This document shows positions 1-11,966 of a stretch of DNA of 49,309 nt, one piece after another. The stretch comes from Perkinsus chesapeaki. Its lineage: Eukaryota > Perkinsozoa > Perkinsida > Perkinsidae. The stretch is from NCBI GenBank assembly GCA_013115145.1, contig JAAPAO010000232.1, positions 1-49,309 on the forward strand. The letters run 5' to 3'. Numbering within the stretch: position 1 is the stretch's first letter; the number at the start of each line of letters is the position of its first letter. The position numbers were made by a program, and so were the translations under genes. The notes beneath the pieces are model-generated. The model had not been told where the DNA came from. It did no database searches and was given only the letters and a program-made list of their open reading frames with translations.

Positions 1-164
1 CGTCATCTGCATTGTGTTCATTATGGATCCGCCACCAGCTCTTTCCGACGGACACCTTGGTTCGTCGCCACAACTTTACTACTAGTAGTAGCGGGTACGC
101 TAACTCTTGCAATCTTGCAATTCCTCAACGGTGTGTACCGTCGTCGTATTGGTGACGTGTGGAC

Positions 165-1508
165 ATGAAGAGGCCAAGGTTATGTGGTGACAGGCTTATG
201 TTTGGGGTGTATCCCCACGGGATGAGGGATGTTGCCGTGTACGAGGTCAGTGATTGTTGTAAAGCTACGGTAAAGGAGGAGTATCTTGAGCTTGACGCTT
301 TAACATTTGGATACGCGGAAGGTTGCCAGCCTGTCGGGTGCTTTTATAATATATTTATTTATATTGGCATTGACCATATTAAAGATGGTTCTATAGAGGA
401 GGTTAAGCACGCTTTGATGAGACTGAAAGTAAAGGAGGCTTTCCGCGATGATTTGCTTCAAAAATACAAGTCTTGGCGAGTTCGCGGGTATAGATATGCA
501 AAAGATGGTATGGAGCATAATTTCAATACTATGGATCTTGAAAAGGTTACAGCTGACTGTATTGATAGTGACAAGCCGGTCGACCTGTCTGATAATGTAG
601 AGGTTGAAGTGGTAGTGTGGTTATATGACAATACGATTGTTGTTGGTTGGAGGCCTAAAGAGGCATGGGAAAGGATCGACGCTGGCAAGGGTAAGATTTC
701 TTGGGACCAGGATTATCGCCTATACATATGGAATAGATTGATCTATCCAGCTCAACTGTATAGTGGCTCACGCCTCCTTTCTGTCAGCTATGTCGATCAA
801 TAAGGGCAACAGGAACAGCCGCGCCCCGGATGCCGTGTCATTCTGTATAGCCCATTTAGCGTTGATGAACCATAAAGTTGTTGAAGAGGATATGATAGTA
901 GTTGACCCTATGTGTGGCGTTGGATCTTATCTATTTGCCATGTAATATTGTTACTCTTTATTACATTACCTTTTCAAAGGTACTTCATATTGGCAGTGCG
1001 GTCGTCTAACAAATCTATCAAGCTCTATGGCTACGACCAAGATGAGGAGGCCATTGCCATAGCGAGATCCAATGCCACGAGGCTTGGCTGGGATATTGCC
1101 TTTCAGGTAGCTTATACTGGTTAGTAGTAGTATTATTATATAGGTTAGAGACTGTGCTGAAGCTGTGGGGCCGAAAGGAGCTGATGGCCTGTCTGGTGGC
1201 GATCTACCTATTAAGGCTGATTTAGTACTAGTAGATCCACCATGGGGACATAGACATCTCACGCACTCAATGGTAGTATCTTAGCTCCGATCTTGCAAGA
1301 TACATAATAGGTTGGGTAGGTTCGCAAGTTGTATCCTAGATGGTCACGTAGTTGGTTATCCCTATTAAAGAATGACAACTCCTTATGCGTTGTGGTAACG
1401 ATACGGACAAGTCATATTGAGAAGGAAGTAAGTCGTTGCGTCTGGCATTCCCAATCTTATATCTTTCTCCAATTCGCACTGTACAGATTTGCCCAGAAAA
1501 GCAAGTGA
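165..1508 (+). CDS. THUMP-domain tRNA guanine-N2 methyltransferase (spliced)
   Basis: The N-terminal half resembles a THUMP RNA-binding module. It is followed by a Rossmann methyltransferase domain of the UPF0020/THUMPD3-Trm14 type, with motif I VDPMCGVGSYL near 900-935 and the catalytic motif LVDPPWGHRH near 1225-1258. Family members make m2G in tRNA; the substrate here is inferred. The reading frame jumps across several tiny introns: about 30 nt near 757-786, 38 nt at about 940-977, and 31 nt at about 1121-1151 (GTTAGT...TTAGAG), with more around 1270-1400. The last exon reads VVVTIRTSHIEKEV and ends with TGA at 1506-1508. A GTG at 159 opens the longest frame, but the first ATG is at 165. 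Sequence 1-164 has no continuing frame, so an upstream exon may lie outside the window. The family call is firm; the 5' end and some junctions are not. Confidence 0.72.
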
Positions 1509-1555
1509 TGGAGTTTACTATCGATCATACTTTTACTCACTTTGTGCAGTCGTAA

Positions 1556-1837
1556 TTCCTGAAATATCTTTATAACCTACTGAGAGCGCACTGTGAAGGA
1601 TTCTTGCTCGGTTATGTCGGATGCAGATACTCCCTCATTTACGTTACAGAGTTTCTGGATTCCGAGAAGTGGCTCGAGTGCGGTTTGATAATATGGGTTT
1701 CGGCCAGTGCACTGCTTACCTCTGGGCTGTTGATAGCTATAATAAGCCACGTTGACATTCGAACTATTGAGTTGTTGTTGATGGTACTATTGGCTGGGTC
1801 TTTGGCTTTGTTTTATGGATCCGTTGAGGGCAGCTAG
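1556..1837 (+). CDS. hydrophobic ORF with two predicted membrane segments, unknown
   Basis: This open frame of about 93 codons has no in-frame ATG near its 5' end, so it is probably an exon whose upstream part is unclear. The translation contains two strongly hydrophobic stretches, around GLIIWVSASALLTSGLLIAI and TIELLLMVLLAGSLALFYG, separated by a short polar loop (SHVDIRT). It lies between the end of the methyltransferase (1508) and the ferlin ATG (2058) on the same strand. It could be a small two-pass membrane protein, an extra 5' exon of one neighbour, or chance. I do not recognise it. Confidence 0.3.
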   Translation, partial: FLKYLYNLLRAHCEGFLLGYVGCRYSLIYVTEFLDSEKWLECGLIIWVSASALLTSGLLIAIISHVDIRTIELLLMVLLAGSLALFYGSVEGS

Positions 1838-2057
1838 TTTACTGGGAGCGACGGCAATGAGGAGGAGGTAGTATTGTAATGGATACACTAGAAGTTAGAT
1901 ATCTAGTAGTAGTGATGGTGCAGCATTATGCAGCACTGGTGGGATGGGAGGGAGTAATGCAGATGATGAAGTCATCTTGGAAGTGATATATCTTACTTTG
2001 ATAAGGAGTATTTATTATTAGACCGTAGAGACCACACGGCGGTCGAGTAAGCCTTCC

Positions 2058-5000
2058 ATGTGCCTGAGATTGTTGATTTATAAAGCATCTAACCTAGCAG
2101 CAGCAGATGGGACGTCATCTGATCCGTAGTGATGCTATTAAGGCATGGATTTAGTGGGACGTAGTAGGTATGTTAAAGTAGAGTTCGATGGCAAAGTACA
2201 TAGGACGCCAATTGAGCATCAGACTTTGGAACCGGTAGAAGGCGATTAATGAAGAGGGGGGAATCTAGGTTAGGTATTTGAAGATACTTGGGAGGTTAAC
2301 TTTACGCCAAGAGATGAAAAGATACCATTGAGGTTAACTTTGTACGACCATGATCGATTTGGTGGTGATGACTTACTAGGTTGGTAAATTGTTTATATTG
2401 AACGGGATAGCAGGATTCAGGTTATTATATAATGGATGTAGAACCATTTGTGAAGGGTCCTAATAGAGCCGAGGGTAGACTTGAAGGTGTACCTAAACCA
2501 TGGTTTGGCAGTAAAGCACCATTGAGTAAGATTATGGGGGTTCGACATGAAATTGGTTAGAGGTTATGATTCCGGAAGCTTGTTATATGAGCTGGGTTGA
2601 GCAAGCTGCTTGGAATGGTATAACTTCACTGATTGATGGAGGTTAGGCCTTTATGAGTGTATCTATGGGAGACGGCAGTTGAGATTTCAGTAGTATAGGT
2701 ACCATCACTGTTGTGTGGGACGTATGTGATGATTTGGGAGCTCCTAACCAAGCTGATTTGGTGGCTCTGGCTACTGGAGAGGACGCTTTGGACATGAAAG
2801 ATTGGATACTGAGTAGGTGATGGTATTGGAGGGAGAAGGAAGGGTATCAGGTATTAAAGTGAAGGGGGTTGACTTGAAGCTGGAAGGAGAGACAAAGGAA
2901 GCATATTGTGTGGCTTTGGTGACGAGGAAATCTGAATCTAGCATAAAAGTCATTACTAAGCAATTGAGCGGTACAGTTCCCTTAGAGACAGGGGAGATGG
3001 ACTGGCGGGTTGATGATGTTGATATAAAGAAGTCAACTGAGGTAGGGCCATCTTTGAGGAAGGGAGCTTCTGAATTTAGTGAACCACTCGGACATGTTGG
3101 ATTCCCAAAGGAATCTTTGTGAGATTGCCACCTCTATCCTGCAGGATCCTTGATCTTGAAGCGCTCTTTAGGCCCAGCTAGGTGAGTATGAGCTCTGTAT
3201 CAAGTGTTATGTTATTATTAAAGAGAAGCCATCGCTGGCGGGGTCATGGAGGCAGTCTTTGGATGCCTTATTAGGGGCCATTAGAGCTTACGACGCCAGG
3301 CAGGTCATCTGTGATGTTGTCGCCAGAAGCGGGCTTGGGCTTAGGTATCTGTGTTGGGGTATGATGCATGATACAGGGAAAGTTCTGGTGGATATTGATA
3401 TTTGTGAGGAAGGAGCGGTATGGCATAGACAGGGCAAGGGGGTGCCGAGGAGAGATGAAGGGTTGATAGGAGATGGTGGAGAGGAGGAGAGAGAGTTATA
3501 TCTGCACGCGTGCGCAGAAAATTTACCAGTGCGGAGTAAAGGGTATTATATTGTTATTAAAGTAGCTCATGGAAGGTCAGTGGAAAGTAGCACGATTTTT
3601 GGTAATGGACGGAATGGTTTGATGCAATGGGATCCTGTGAGGGTAGTTGTAAAGGGTAAGCGATTGGTGATGGAGATAAGGAGCGGTAGAGACTTTATTA
3701 TTGGTCGAATAGTAGTATTAAATGTTCGTACTAGACAAGCTGTATGGTACCATCTACATGGAGGAGTACTACCTAGTGCTCCTCGTGAGGATGTCAGCAG
3801 GGCAATGGTGATGACAGGGACACCTAAGCCGTCGACATATAGGGGATCGGTGTGCATTTACTTATCAAAGCAAGCAACAGTACCAGATAGGCTATGGCCA
3901 CCGTTGGGAAGAAAGGAGGATAATATTAAAAGATTGAAGGTACGATAAGGATTTAACGGGGCTCAGAAAGTACTACCGTTTGTCGTGTGAAAAGTGAGAT
4001 GACTTGCTGCTTGTGTCGGGGGTGCGGCGGGATTTTGTTTTGTAGGTTCAAATTTGCGGTGGTATTTATCTACCTTTAAAATATCATAATGTGATAATAG
4101 ATGTTATTATCAAATTGTCGGGTGTTTGGGGAGGGAGCGGTATGGATGTGATGGTGGTGCCAGCATTTGTGGACTCCACTGGTGTTATGAGGTTATTGCC
4201 TGGGAATGGTACTGAGAGAAGTGTCAAGGACATTGTGAGAGAATACAAAGCGAAGCGAAGCCGAGGACAGGGCTCAGTATGGTCGTGTGGTAATATAAGT
4301 ATTGATGATGGTGGTATTAAGGAAGGCTTTGTTGAGATTGAAAGGGTCATACCGATACTTCCATCCGTGACTCATCTTTATGTGTATACCCGTCCTCATG
4401 GTGATACAGGACATCCCACTGAGTTTTGTAGAGTTAGGCTTGATGGTCTGTTGAAGTGGGAACGATTAAGGGTTGATCAGAGTGTTGCTGGCCAGTCTCG
4501 AGGTGGAAGATTCCCAAGTGACTTTGCGGGATTCATGTTGGTTGCTGCTGATATAGAGGATGTTAATAACTATGGCATTTGTGTCGAGGAAAGCTCTATT
4601 AGTGTATCTGATAGAGGTTTATGTTGCTATCGTACATCATCATTACGGACTAACTACAACTTCGTAGCGTGGAGTGAAGGGCGAAGGAAGGAGTATGTGT
4701 TGACTGTTGAGATACTTCAAGGTAAGGCCTTTCCTACTGGTGATGATGACTGTGATTGTGTGCCTTTGTGGAGGCTGAGGGCTGGGGATAAGACCGTGGT
4801 TGCGGAGGAGGATTCTGTACCGCAAACCAGTAATCCTTTATATTTACAGAAGGTCAGTGTGTTGGTCCATCTTGGAGAAGGGATACCAGCACCACCAGTT
4901 GTTATTGATATTATTGATTTAGAGGGTGGACGAAGGAAAATAATGATAGGGAGGAGTATCTTGAGGTTGACCATGCAAGATACCAAGGAGGTCCAGCTGG

Positions 5001-8000
5001 AGACTAGTCCTAGATGGTATGCTGTTGATTCGTCTGGAGAGAGCACGTCTTTCAAAGATGGTCTTGAGGGGCAGCGATGGAAGAAAAGAGCCAAGCTTTT
5101 GGTTTCGGCAAGATATCATTCTTTGGAAGGTGCGTACTGTGAAGATTTTGGAAAGATTCTTCCGATCACATCTGAAGATCAAGCTAGCTTTGATGTTGTT
5201 ATCGACCTACTGGGTATCCGTGGAGTAAATGATACCATTAAGGAGTGTGATTTAACAGTACAGGGTTATTGGTCACACCGTGCCCGGATCGATGTCGATG
5301 ACTCTCCCATGCCCAATCCTAACTTTACACAATCTGATGGCGAGCTTGTCGGTATGAGGATTAGACCACCATTGTAGGTTAAAGTGGTAGCTAGGGGAAA
5401 TGGATGTCGCTTTGTTGATCAGGTTGACAGTACCAATATTGAAATGTATAGATGGAATACTGTTGCCTGATATACAGCTTGTTCTTACCAATAATGGTGG
5501 AACTAAGGAGTGCGGTAGAGTATCTTTGCCACTGTGTGATTATATGCTTGGCACTACTACGAAGCCACCGGCATCCTTGGAGACCTCGTCCTCCTCCTGC
5601 TTCGAAGGGGCTGTGCTGAATCCGGAGATGTATTGCTGTTATGTTGATGTGTTCTCCCCTCACAGTGGTAATGTAACCATCAATGATGATATCCAGGTTG
5701 GCAGGCAACTGTCGGGAAAAGATGATCTTGCTAGTGTTGAATATTATAAGGAAGGGAGTGGCAGGTTGAGAAGGACTTTGGCAGCGGTTTTGGATACTGA
5801 TGAAAATCTACACAGTGTGATGAGCGTATCTTTGTATCCTACAGACGCTTATCCAACATTAACAGTTAATAGGGACAACAAAGAACCGTTGGGTTGGTGT
5901 GAGCGTGGGCTTGGCTTGGATATGGATGGTATTAAGTCATGTCGAGAATTAAGGGAAGAGGCGGCTAAGAAGGGGTGGAGGATGGTATCCAAGCAGCATG
6001 CTTTACCTCATCAGGTTACCTCCCGAGGCAGCTACTGCAGCTGCAGCTTTGCATTGGTTTGATCAGGTTGATGGTGACTGGAAGAATCTACATACATTTA
6101 TGCGCTCAGTTGGGCATGTATGTGATCCAGCGGTTGGTGATAGTCTGATATTGGCAAGGTTTAGGATAGAGAACACTAATAACATCTTGTGCATTAAGGT
6201 GTTATTCTTATTATTGATGATGGTGATACTGGTAAGTTGTATGTTTGTAGATGAGAAGGTCCGTGATCAAGGAAGGAGAAGTCTATTCGGTCATTTGTGC
6301 CCCTCCCTGTGGTACAGCAGTGTTTAGTAAACCTGGGGAGGTGAGGATCTCGACCTATTTGGAATCTTGCACGCTTAGAGCTCAGATACTTTTTGTAATG
6401 AAAGATAGTAGTAGTGGTAGAAAGTTCGCTGTTACCACCCCAAGCTTCGACATGCGTTACCCCTTTGAAAGTGGCTTTATTGTGGCCAAGACACTCCATC
6501 AAAGGTCATCACTTGGAGCCTTTTGTTCCTTGTGATAATAATCAAACATAAGCTAGGTATGGGGATCTGGCTGCACGCATGCGCAACGATGAAGGGGACA
6601 GGATTGTGTGTGATCATTCATCGGTAGTCGGATGGTCGAGGTTGTAATAATTGGTGTTGTAATAGTCATATGTTAACGAGGGGGAGTTCATATTGAGATT
6701 GAGGAAGACAGGGCCTTTGGATAGGGACAGCGCACGCAATTGGTGATGACCCAGTGTGAGTATAATAACAGCACCATCGATGTCAGGTATATGTGGGCGG
6801 AGAGGAATGTTATTAGTTGTAATGCAGTGTTATACGGTTTGAATATTAAAGAACACTTTACCTTTGGAGAATCATCTAATAAAAAGTTGGGTATGATTAA
6901 AGGCAATCTTACAGTGGAGAGGGTGGATGACCCTCCTCATCATGACGATGATGATGTGAGATATTCAACTCCAGTAGATCGTGAATGGATAGTTGAAGAT
7001 GTTATAATTGATATATATATATTAACTGCTGAGGAGTTGGTAAGGGGGGAGGGTGAGGGTGTGATGAGGTTAGTAATGTGCATCGCAGGTTAATATGGAT
7101 ACCTTTGGGAAATCAGACCCTTATATTAAATTGGAAGTAGTTGGCGGAGAGAGCGGTATGAGCAAGAACGTTCATAAGGATAATCTCAATCCTCATTTCT
7201 ATGAACATTTCAAATTGAAGTGTAAAATGCCAGGTGACGAGGTGGTCGCAGGTTCGATTCCTGGATGAGGCATTTTTAAGCAGGCCACAGTATCTTGAGA
7301 ATCAACGTAATGGATGAAGATGTACTAGGATCAGAGTTGCTGGGGTGTACCGAGATTGATATCGAGGACAGATGGTTGTTGTTCCATCGTAATCATCTCC
7401 CCTTCATAAGCCCTATAGAACATGCGCCTATCAAAAGGGATGGTCAAATCACTGGTTATATAAGGTTCATAATATCAATATTGAGACTGGAAGTGTCTAA
7501 CCAGGTTTTGCATAGATATGCATAGAGCCGAAGTGCATTATAAAGAGATGCAATTGAACAACTTACTGCTTACCTCTTCGATGGAGTGTTTCGATATCAG
7601 ATTGGTTTTATGGGACGTGAGGGATATATCAATATTTAAAGATTATGGTCAAAGAAATGACGTATTGGTCGTAGCTAGTTTTGTCACCAAGACCTATGAT
7701 GGTAAGGAAGGGATTTGTCACTTCTGCACATTTGGCTTTATCAGGTAAAGTAAGTATTGTGACAAAGAGGACTGACGTTCATAAATTTGCTCATGATAGT
7801 GCCAGCTTCAACTATCGCATGGTATTCAAAGGCATAGAGGCGCCGGTTGCGTATGCTGCTCTCAAGTTTAGCCTAATGGATGCTGATACGATCAGCAAGG
7901 TAAAGGGCGCAGGTTCGAACCCCACCGGCGGTATTTTTATATCGTCCGCTACAGTCTTGTGCAATGAGCTGTCCCCTGTTGTTTAGGATGACCCTATTTA

Positions 8001-8656
8001 CCATCCTAAGATGCTCCCGCTTGATCATCTTATTAGTTTGGCTATTGATACTGATGAAGTGACACTAAGCCCTTGGGAAACTGAGGTTATCTAGCGACCC
8101 GCAGCTAGAGGTGTCAGAATAATGCCGAGCTTAGGTTGTATTCGATAAGTGGGATGAGGATGATACAATTGAGAATAAATGCGTCCCTTGTAAAAATGAG
8201 TTGTGGTGATCTCTCAAGCGATGAGGGTATCTCAGGTCGAAGGTCGAAGAAGGCGGTGACACCAGCAAGAATGAGGGTTGAAGTATGCGGGCTTATGCCT
8301 GATCGATTACTGAAGTGCATCCGTGTGTTGGTGATAGATTAGAGTTATACCATCAATATTAGCCGAGGAATGCCCAGTTGGTGAAGGGCAAGATGAGCCT
8401 AATAACGATCCCATATTATTACCACCGTCGGGGAGACTTCAATGGGCTTCGTTTATCAGCAAGCCTGGTGGGCGAGGGGGGAGACTGTCCCCTTTTTTGT
8501 GTGATGTCTTCTTGTGTAGGAGACTTTACCCGACGTATCCTAGGTCCAAGGAGGATGAAGTCCCTCAAGTGTTGTTGTGTAACATGCGTTGTTGTCTTCA
8601 TCATCGTCATCACGGCACTGGTGTTTGGGTTTTTGTGGCTTACATTTAAGAATTGA
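2058..8656 (+). CDS. ferlin-like protein: multiple C2 domains, C-terminal membrane anchor (many introns)
   Basis: Ferlins are tail-anchored proteins with several Ca/phospholipid-binding C2 domains that act in vesicle fusion; alveolate ferlins serve secretory organelles. ATG 2058 opens directly into C2A (MCLRLLIYKASNLAAADG, then YVKVEFDGK and LYDHDRFGGDDLLG across short introns). Further C2-like units lie at about 4690-4970 and 6980-7420 (DTFGKSDPYIKLEV, then RINVMDEDVLGSELLG) and about 7570-8060. The last one carries the ferlin C2F signature TDVHKFAHDSASFNYRMVF. The C-terminus (GPRRMKSLKCC, then a hydrophobic run VVFIIVITALVFGFLWL) is a single membrane anchor followed by only a few residues. 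The apparent in-frame stops fall in small GT-AG introns, for example 5374-5422 (49 nt), 7234-7283 (50 nt) and 7900-7986 (87 nt), so I do not call it a pseudogene. Two introns carry tRNA-3'-end sequences. Family confident; not every exon resolved. Confidence 0.78.
7244..7277 (+). repeat. tRNA-3'-end element 1 inside ferlin intron
   Basis: The sequence has a perfect box B (GGTTCGATTCC), a T-stem 3' strand CCTGG, a seven-nucleotide acceptor strand ATGAGGC, A at the discriminator position and TTTTT. There is no complementary 5' acceptor (GCCTCAT) upstream. It lies in intron 7234-7283, whose removal joins KCKMP to GHSILRINVMDED in frame. The T-run sits just before the 3' splice site (TTTTTAAGCAG). 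Confidence 0.7.
7905..7938 (+). repeat. tRNA-3'-end element 2 inside ferlin intron
   Basis: Box B is GGTTCGAACCC, followed by T-stem strand CCCAC, acceptor strand CGGCGGT, discriminator A and TTTTT. It lies in the intron at 7900-7986 (GTAAAG...TTTAG, phase 0), which joins DADTISK to DDPIYHPK. An alternative 3' splice site lies at about 7954. No 5' tRNA half is present. Confidence 0.65.
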
Positions 8657-8756
8657 ACTTTTCCGTTGTGGTATTGTCTATTGTAGTGTTTATATGTATT
8701 TTACACTTTTTCAATCAGAAGTTGTTGTTACTAACTCCTGCCTCTTTTCTTACATT

Positions 8757-10363
8757 ATGTTTCTCGATTGCATACCATTAGCCGGAAGCCGAGCCATCGA
8801 CCTCAAACCCGCTGAGCTTGAGGATAGGCTTATGCATCATAAGTAATCAAAAGATACAAAATAGGTTGACTTGCCTACCTTGACGTATATTTTCAGATAT
8901 GCTGCTGGTGAGTATACACCTCTAGATATGTTCTTCATGCCCTTCTGGAATGCTTGTACCGATGTAAATAATAATCATACCAAATTTCCGTCACATCATC
9001 CATCTTTAGGCGTTCCCTCGTACCATATCTCCTAATGCTATTACATTATCTGGATTCTTCTTCATATGCCTCATCTACGTCTTTATAGTCATGTCACCAA
9101 CCCGCCATGTCTGGCATTTCTTTGCAGCCGCCTTCTGCGTCTTCGCTGGACAGGTAACCACCAACAAACCTCCTCCTCCTCAAGAAGTATGATACCTTTT
9201 CAGACCCTGGATGCCATGGATGGTAAACAAGCGCGTAGGTTAGGTGTATCATCACCGTTGGGTGCCATCCTCGATCACGGTGTTGATGCCTGTACTATGG
9301 GCATACTCATGCTCTCTGTAGCGAGATGCCTCGGTGCACCTGGTAAGTACTTTCATTACATTAATTAATTATTATCAACCTCAGGCGAGTTCCCTAATGA
9401 CATCCCCGTAGCAGTTCCCGCTGTTCTGGCTGTGGTGTCATGTTTCTGGTTACCCCACTGGAACCACATGCACACCGGTAAATTACAAGTTGGTGGTGTT
9501 ACTGAAGCTCAAGCTCTCGTTGGCATTTTCTATCTAATTTGTGGTGTGTTTGGAGAGGACTTTTTCCGTAAAGATACCCTCTTCATCCCTGGTTGGACCA
9601 GAGGAGAGGTAACCCTCCTCCCATCCGCCTTACACTGCCATATCACCACCTTTTAGTTACTAGTGTACGCGGTTCTTATTGGGGCATCTTTGCTCTGTGC
9701 CTATGATATCCTTACCTGTCTCTTTGCTTCTAAGGATAAGGTTCATACTTCCTTCGGTAAGATGGTGGAGGGTGGATTCGAACCAGGGACCTTTGGGTTT
9801 TTATTAGGTTATCGTTTATATACCCTAATGCCTTTGGCACTTTTGTATTCCTGTGCCTACCTGATGGATGCTGGACTCCTGAAGACTGGCAAATCTTCTA
9901 TGGGTTATGTTCTCCATGCTAGTAATAACATCCACCCTGGTTCAATCCCCGGTCAAAGCATCTTATTTCAGTTGCTATATACTTCGTTCTTATCGCTGAA
10001 CATGTACTGATATCAAATGTAGTTGAAGAGTGCTACGTTAACAGAGCCTGCAAGGCCCTAATGCCCCTTATGCTCACTACAGCATTAGTGCTGGTAGCAC
10101 CACGACCTCCATTATGAATTAATTATACCGTATTTCCCTCAGATCATTCCTACCACATGGGTTAATCCTGTAATGGTATGTTGCTGTGTGTAAGTATCTC
10201 TTCTTTCTATCATTATTATTATCATCATAACAGATACGGTTTCCTGACCTTCTGCAAGATGGCCGCGACAACATTGAATGAGATGTGTAATGCACTCGGC
10301 ATCGACCTTATTAAATTACCCCCAAATGCTGACGTGAAAGGTGAAGCTAAGAAGACTGACTAA
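8757..10363 (+). CDS. choline/ethanolamine phosphotransferase (CDP-alcohol phosphotransferase)
   Basis: Transfers phosphocholine or phosphoethanolamine from the CDP-alcohol to diacylglycerol, the last Kennedy-pathway step, in the ER membrane. The catalytic signature DG(x2)AR(x8)G(x3)D(x3)D is complete at about 9211-9285 (DAMDGKQARR, then GAILDHGVD). The N-terminus (YTPLDMFFMPFWNACTD, then SPNAITLSGFFFICLIY) matches the CEPT1/EPT1 start, and the rest is a series of hydrophobic helices. The start is ATG 8757. Introns are short GT-AG, for example 9757-9807 (51 nt) and 9904-9971 (68 nt). Both of these carry tRNA-3'-end sequences, one in each orientation. The final exon (about 10233-10363) ends ALGIDLIKLP plus a Lys-rich tail; the upstream join near 10110-10232 is unsure. 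Head-group specificity cannot be told from sequence. Confidence 0.83.
9762..9800 (-). repeat. tRNA-3'-end element 3 inside phosphotransferase intron (reverse)
   Basis: The complement reads box B GGTTCGAATCC, T-stem strand CCACC, acceptor strand CTCCACC, discriminator A, then TCTT. It is inside the 51-nt intron 9757-9807, whose removal joins HTSF to GYRLYTLMPLA. No 5' tRNA half is present. Confidence 0.6.
9931..9968 (+). repeat. tRNA-3'-end element 4 inside phosphotransferase intron
   Basis: The T-arm is CCTGGTTCAATCCCCGG, with T-loop TTCAATC. An acceptor strand TCAAAGC, discriminator A and TCTTATTT follow. It sits in the 68-nt intron 9904-9971 (GTTATG...TTTCAG). The box B differs from consensus at one position (A for G). 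Confidence 0.55.
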
Positions 10364-10468
10364 ATACTATCTTCATACCATTCCCGAGGGATGTGCCTAT
10401 ATTGCTAACACCCAACTACTGCTTTGAGTTCATCATCACAACTAGTGTAGAGATTTGTCTTTATTATA

Positions 10469-11860
10469 ATGTCAGTAACAACTTCACAATTCTGGGATAA
10501 AGTCTGCGGCTCTACTATTAGTAACCCACCAACTGAAGCAACCTTGGTAAGGCCCCCACGGGTGCCATCTGTTATGCCGTGTGTTGTTGCCATTGCTGGT
10601 CTCATTATCGAGGGCCTCAGACCAATCCTTATAGGGGCACTTCTTACTGCACCATTATTGTCTGCTACTGCGCAAACAAGGAGACTATTGTTAATATTAG
10701 CAGCTTTTGTTATACCTGTTATGCTGTGGATGAGGTCAAGATATCATGTTGGTGGTCGAGAGATTAATCCTGGTATTTACGGTAATTTCAATAACAGCTC
10801 GTTGTCCAGTGCCAAGAGGATCGAGAGAGCTCTTAATAGGGCGGTTGACAAGTACAGACCGACGCCCTACCTTTTTAATGGTCACCTGCGTACAATAGTT
10901 CCCCACATTTTAATGCATGGCAGCGCCCCTCCACATGGTTTACGTCGTCGATGGTTACCTGTAGACGGTCAACATATAGGTTTAGATATTCTTTTGCCGT
11001 CGGATATTGTATGTCCTAGAGGAGTTTTGGTATTGCTTCATGGGCTCAATGGTGGCTCTACTGAGTCCTATGTGGTTGATATGTATAAAGCCTGTGAAGA
11101 GCGTGGATATGTGGCGTGCTGTATGTTGGGTAGAGGCCTTGCTGGTACACCCTTCACCGGCGGTCCGAAAGATACATTTTGCCCCAGTAGAGTGTCCGAT
11201 GTATCATCTGTTATCAACATGTTCCATACCTCTTGTCCAGGCCTTCCTGTTCATTTGGCTGGGTGGAGCCTCGGCGGTGTAGTGGCAGCTAATGTCGTCG
11301 CTAAGTGTGGTTCTGAGCTGAAGGGCGTGCTTACGAGCTGCGTGGTGGTGTCTGGTGGCCTTCGAGTTTGGGAGATATTCGATAGTCGATGTGCTGTGGA
11401 ATTATGGCATCCCTTATTAGCATTTGAGCTTAAGAGAAGTCTCCTCTGGCGAATGGTCAGCCTTACTGGTTACGAGCCTCAGCATGATAATTGGTATTAT
11501 AGTTGTACCAATCTTCTTGAAGTTGAAACTGCCTTGGTTGCTCCAGCGCATGGCTTTGATAGTGTTTGGGACTATTATAGAGCGATGAGTGCCGATGATG
11601 AAGGCAAATGTCGCGATATAACAGTGCCTACCCTTATCGTTCATGCTGCTGATGATCCTGTCATTCACGTCGATTCGGCCGGCCCTAAGCCCACCGAAGA
11701 GGCGCACGACTTATGTGAGTACCTCTTTGCAATTATAACCGAAACAGGAGGGCATGTTGGTTGGCCACAGGGGTACATGCCCTGGCAAGGGGGCTTTTCT
11801 TGGATATCTAACACTGCGATTGACTTTGCCGATGCTACCCTGCCGCATCAGACGTATTGA
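10469..11860 (+). CDS. alpha/beta-hydrolase paralogue A (YheT/ABHD1-3 family)
   Basis: A 463-residue single-exon serine hydrolase, first of five tandem copies. Family members are membrane-associated lipases, esterases or thioesterases; the substrate is unknown. The nucleophile elbow is GWSLGG with Ser267, the only copy with Trp instead of Tyr before the Ser. The oxyanion-side motif is HGLNGGS near residues 192-198, the acid is in ADDPVIH (Asp395/396) and the base is His429 in GGHVGWPQG. Residues about 36-90 hold two hydrophobic stretches, so it is probably N-terminally membrane anchored. The start ATG 10469 aligns with the xxWDxVC motif (SQFWDKVC) shared by the paralogues. It begins about 105 nt after the phosphotransferase stop. 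It is the most divergent and shortest copy, lacking a long Ser/Thr-rich N-terminus. Confidence 0.85.
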   Translation: MSVTTSQFWDKVCGSTISNPPTEATLVRPPRVPSVMPCVVAIAGLIIEGLRPILIGALLTAPLLSATAQTRRLLLILAAFVIPVMLWMRSRYHVGGREINPGIYGNFNNSSLSSAKRIERALNRAVDKYRPTPYLFNGHLRTIVPHILMHGSAPPHGLRRRWLPVDGQHIGLDILLPSDIVCPRGVLVLLHGLNGGSTESYVVDMYKACEERGYVACCMLGRGLAGTPFTGGPKDTFCPSRVSDVSSVINMFHTSCPGLPVHLAGWSLGGVVAANVVAKCGSELKGVLTSCVVVSGGLRVWEIFDSRCAVELWHPLLAFELKRSLLWRMVSLTGYEPQHDNWYYSCTNLLEVETALVAPAHGFDSVWDYYRAMSADDEGKCRDITVPTLIVHAADDPVIHVDSAGPKPTEEAHDLCEYLFAIITETGGHVGWPQGYMPWQGGFSWISNTAIDFADATLPHQTY

Positions 11861-11966
11861 ATATTTCTTTCATTATTGTTAGTATTATTATGATGGGTCT
11901 TCGTGATTCTCATCACCTTCTGATGTTGCGTTATTTCCCTATCACCCGTTCATTAGTCTTACCATT

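Noticed and set aside
7244-7277. Complete tRNA genes at the seven box B sites
   Set aside because: No complementary 5' acceptor strand, D-arm or anticodon arm lies within 100 bases at any site I checked, so only the 3' end is present.
2058-8656. The many stop codons suggested a decayed ferlin pseudogene
   Set aside because: The stops fall in short GT-AG intervals, and removing them joins conserved C2 sequence in frame. The C2F signature and tail anchor are intact.
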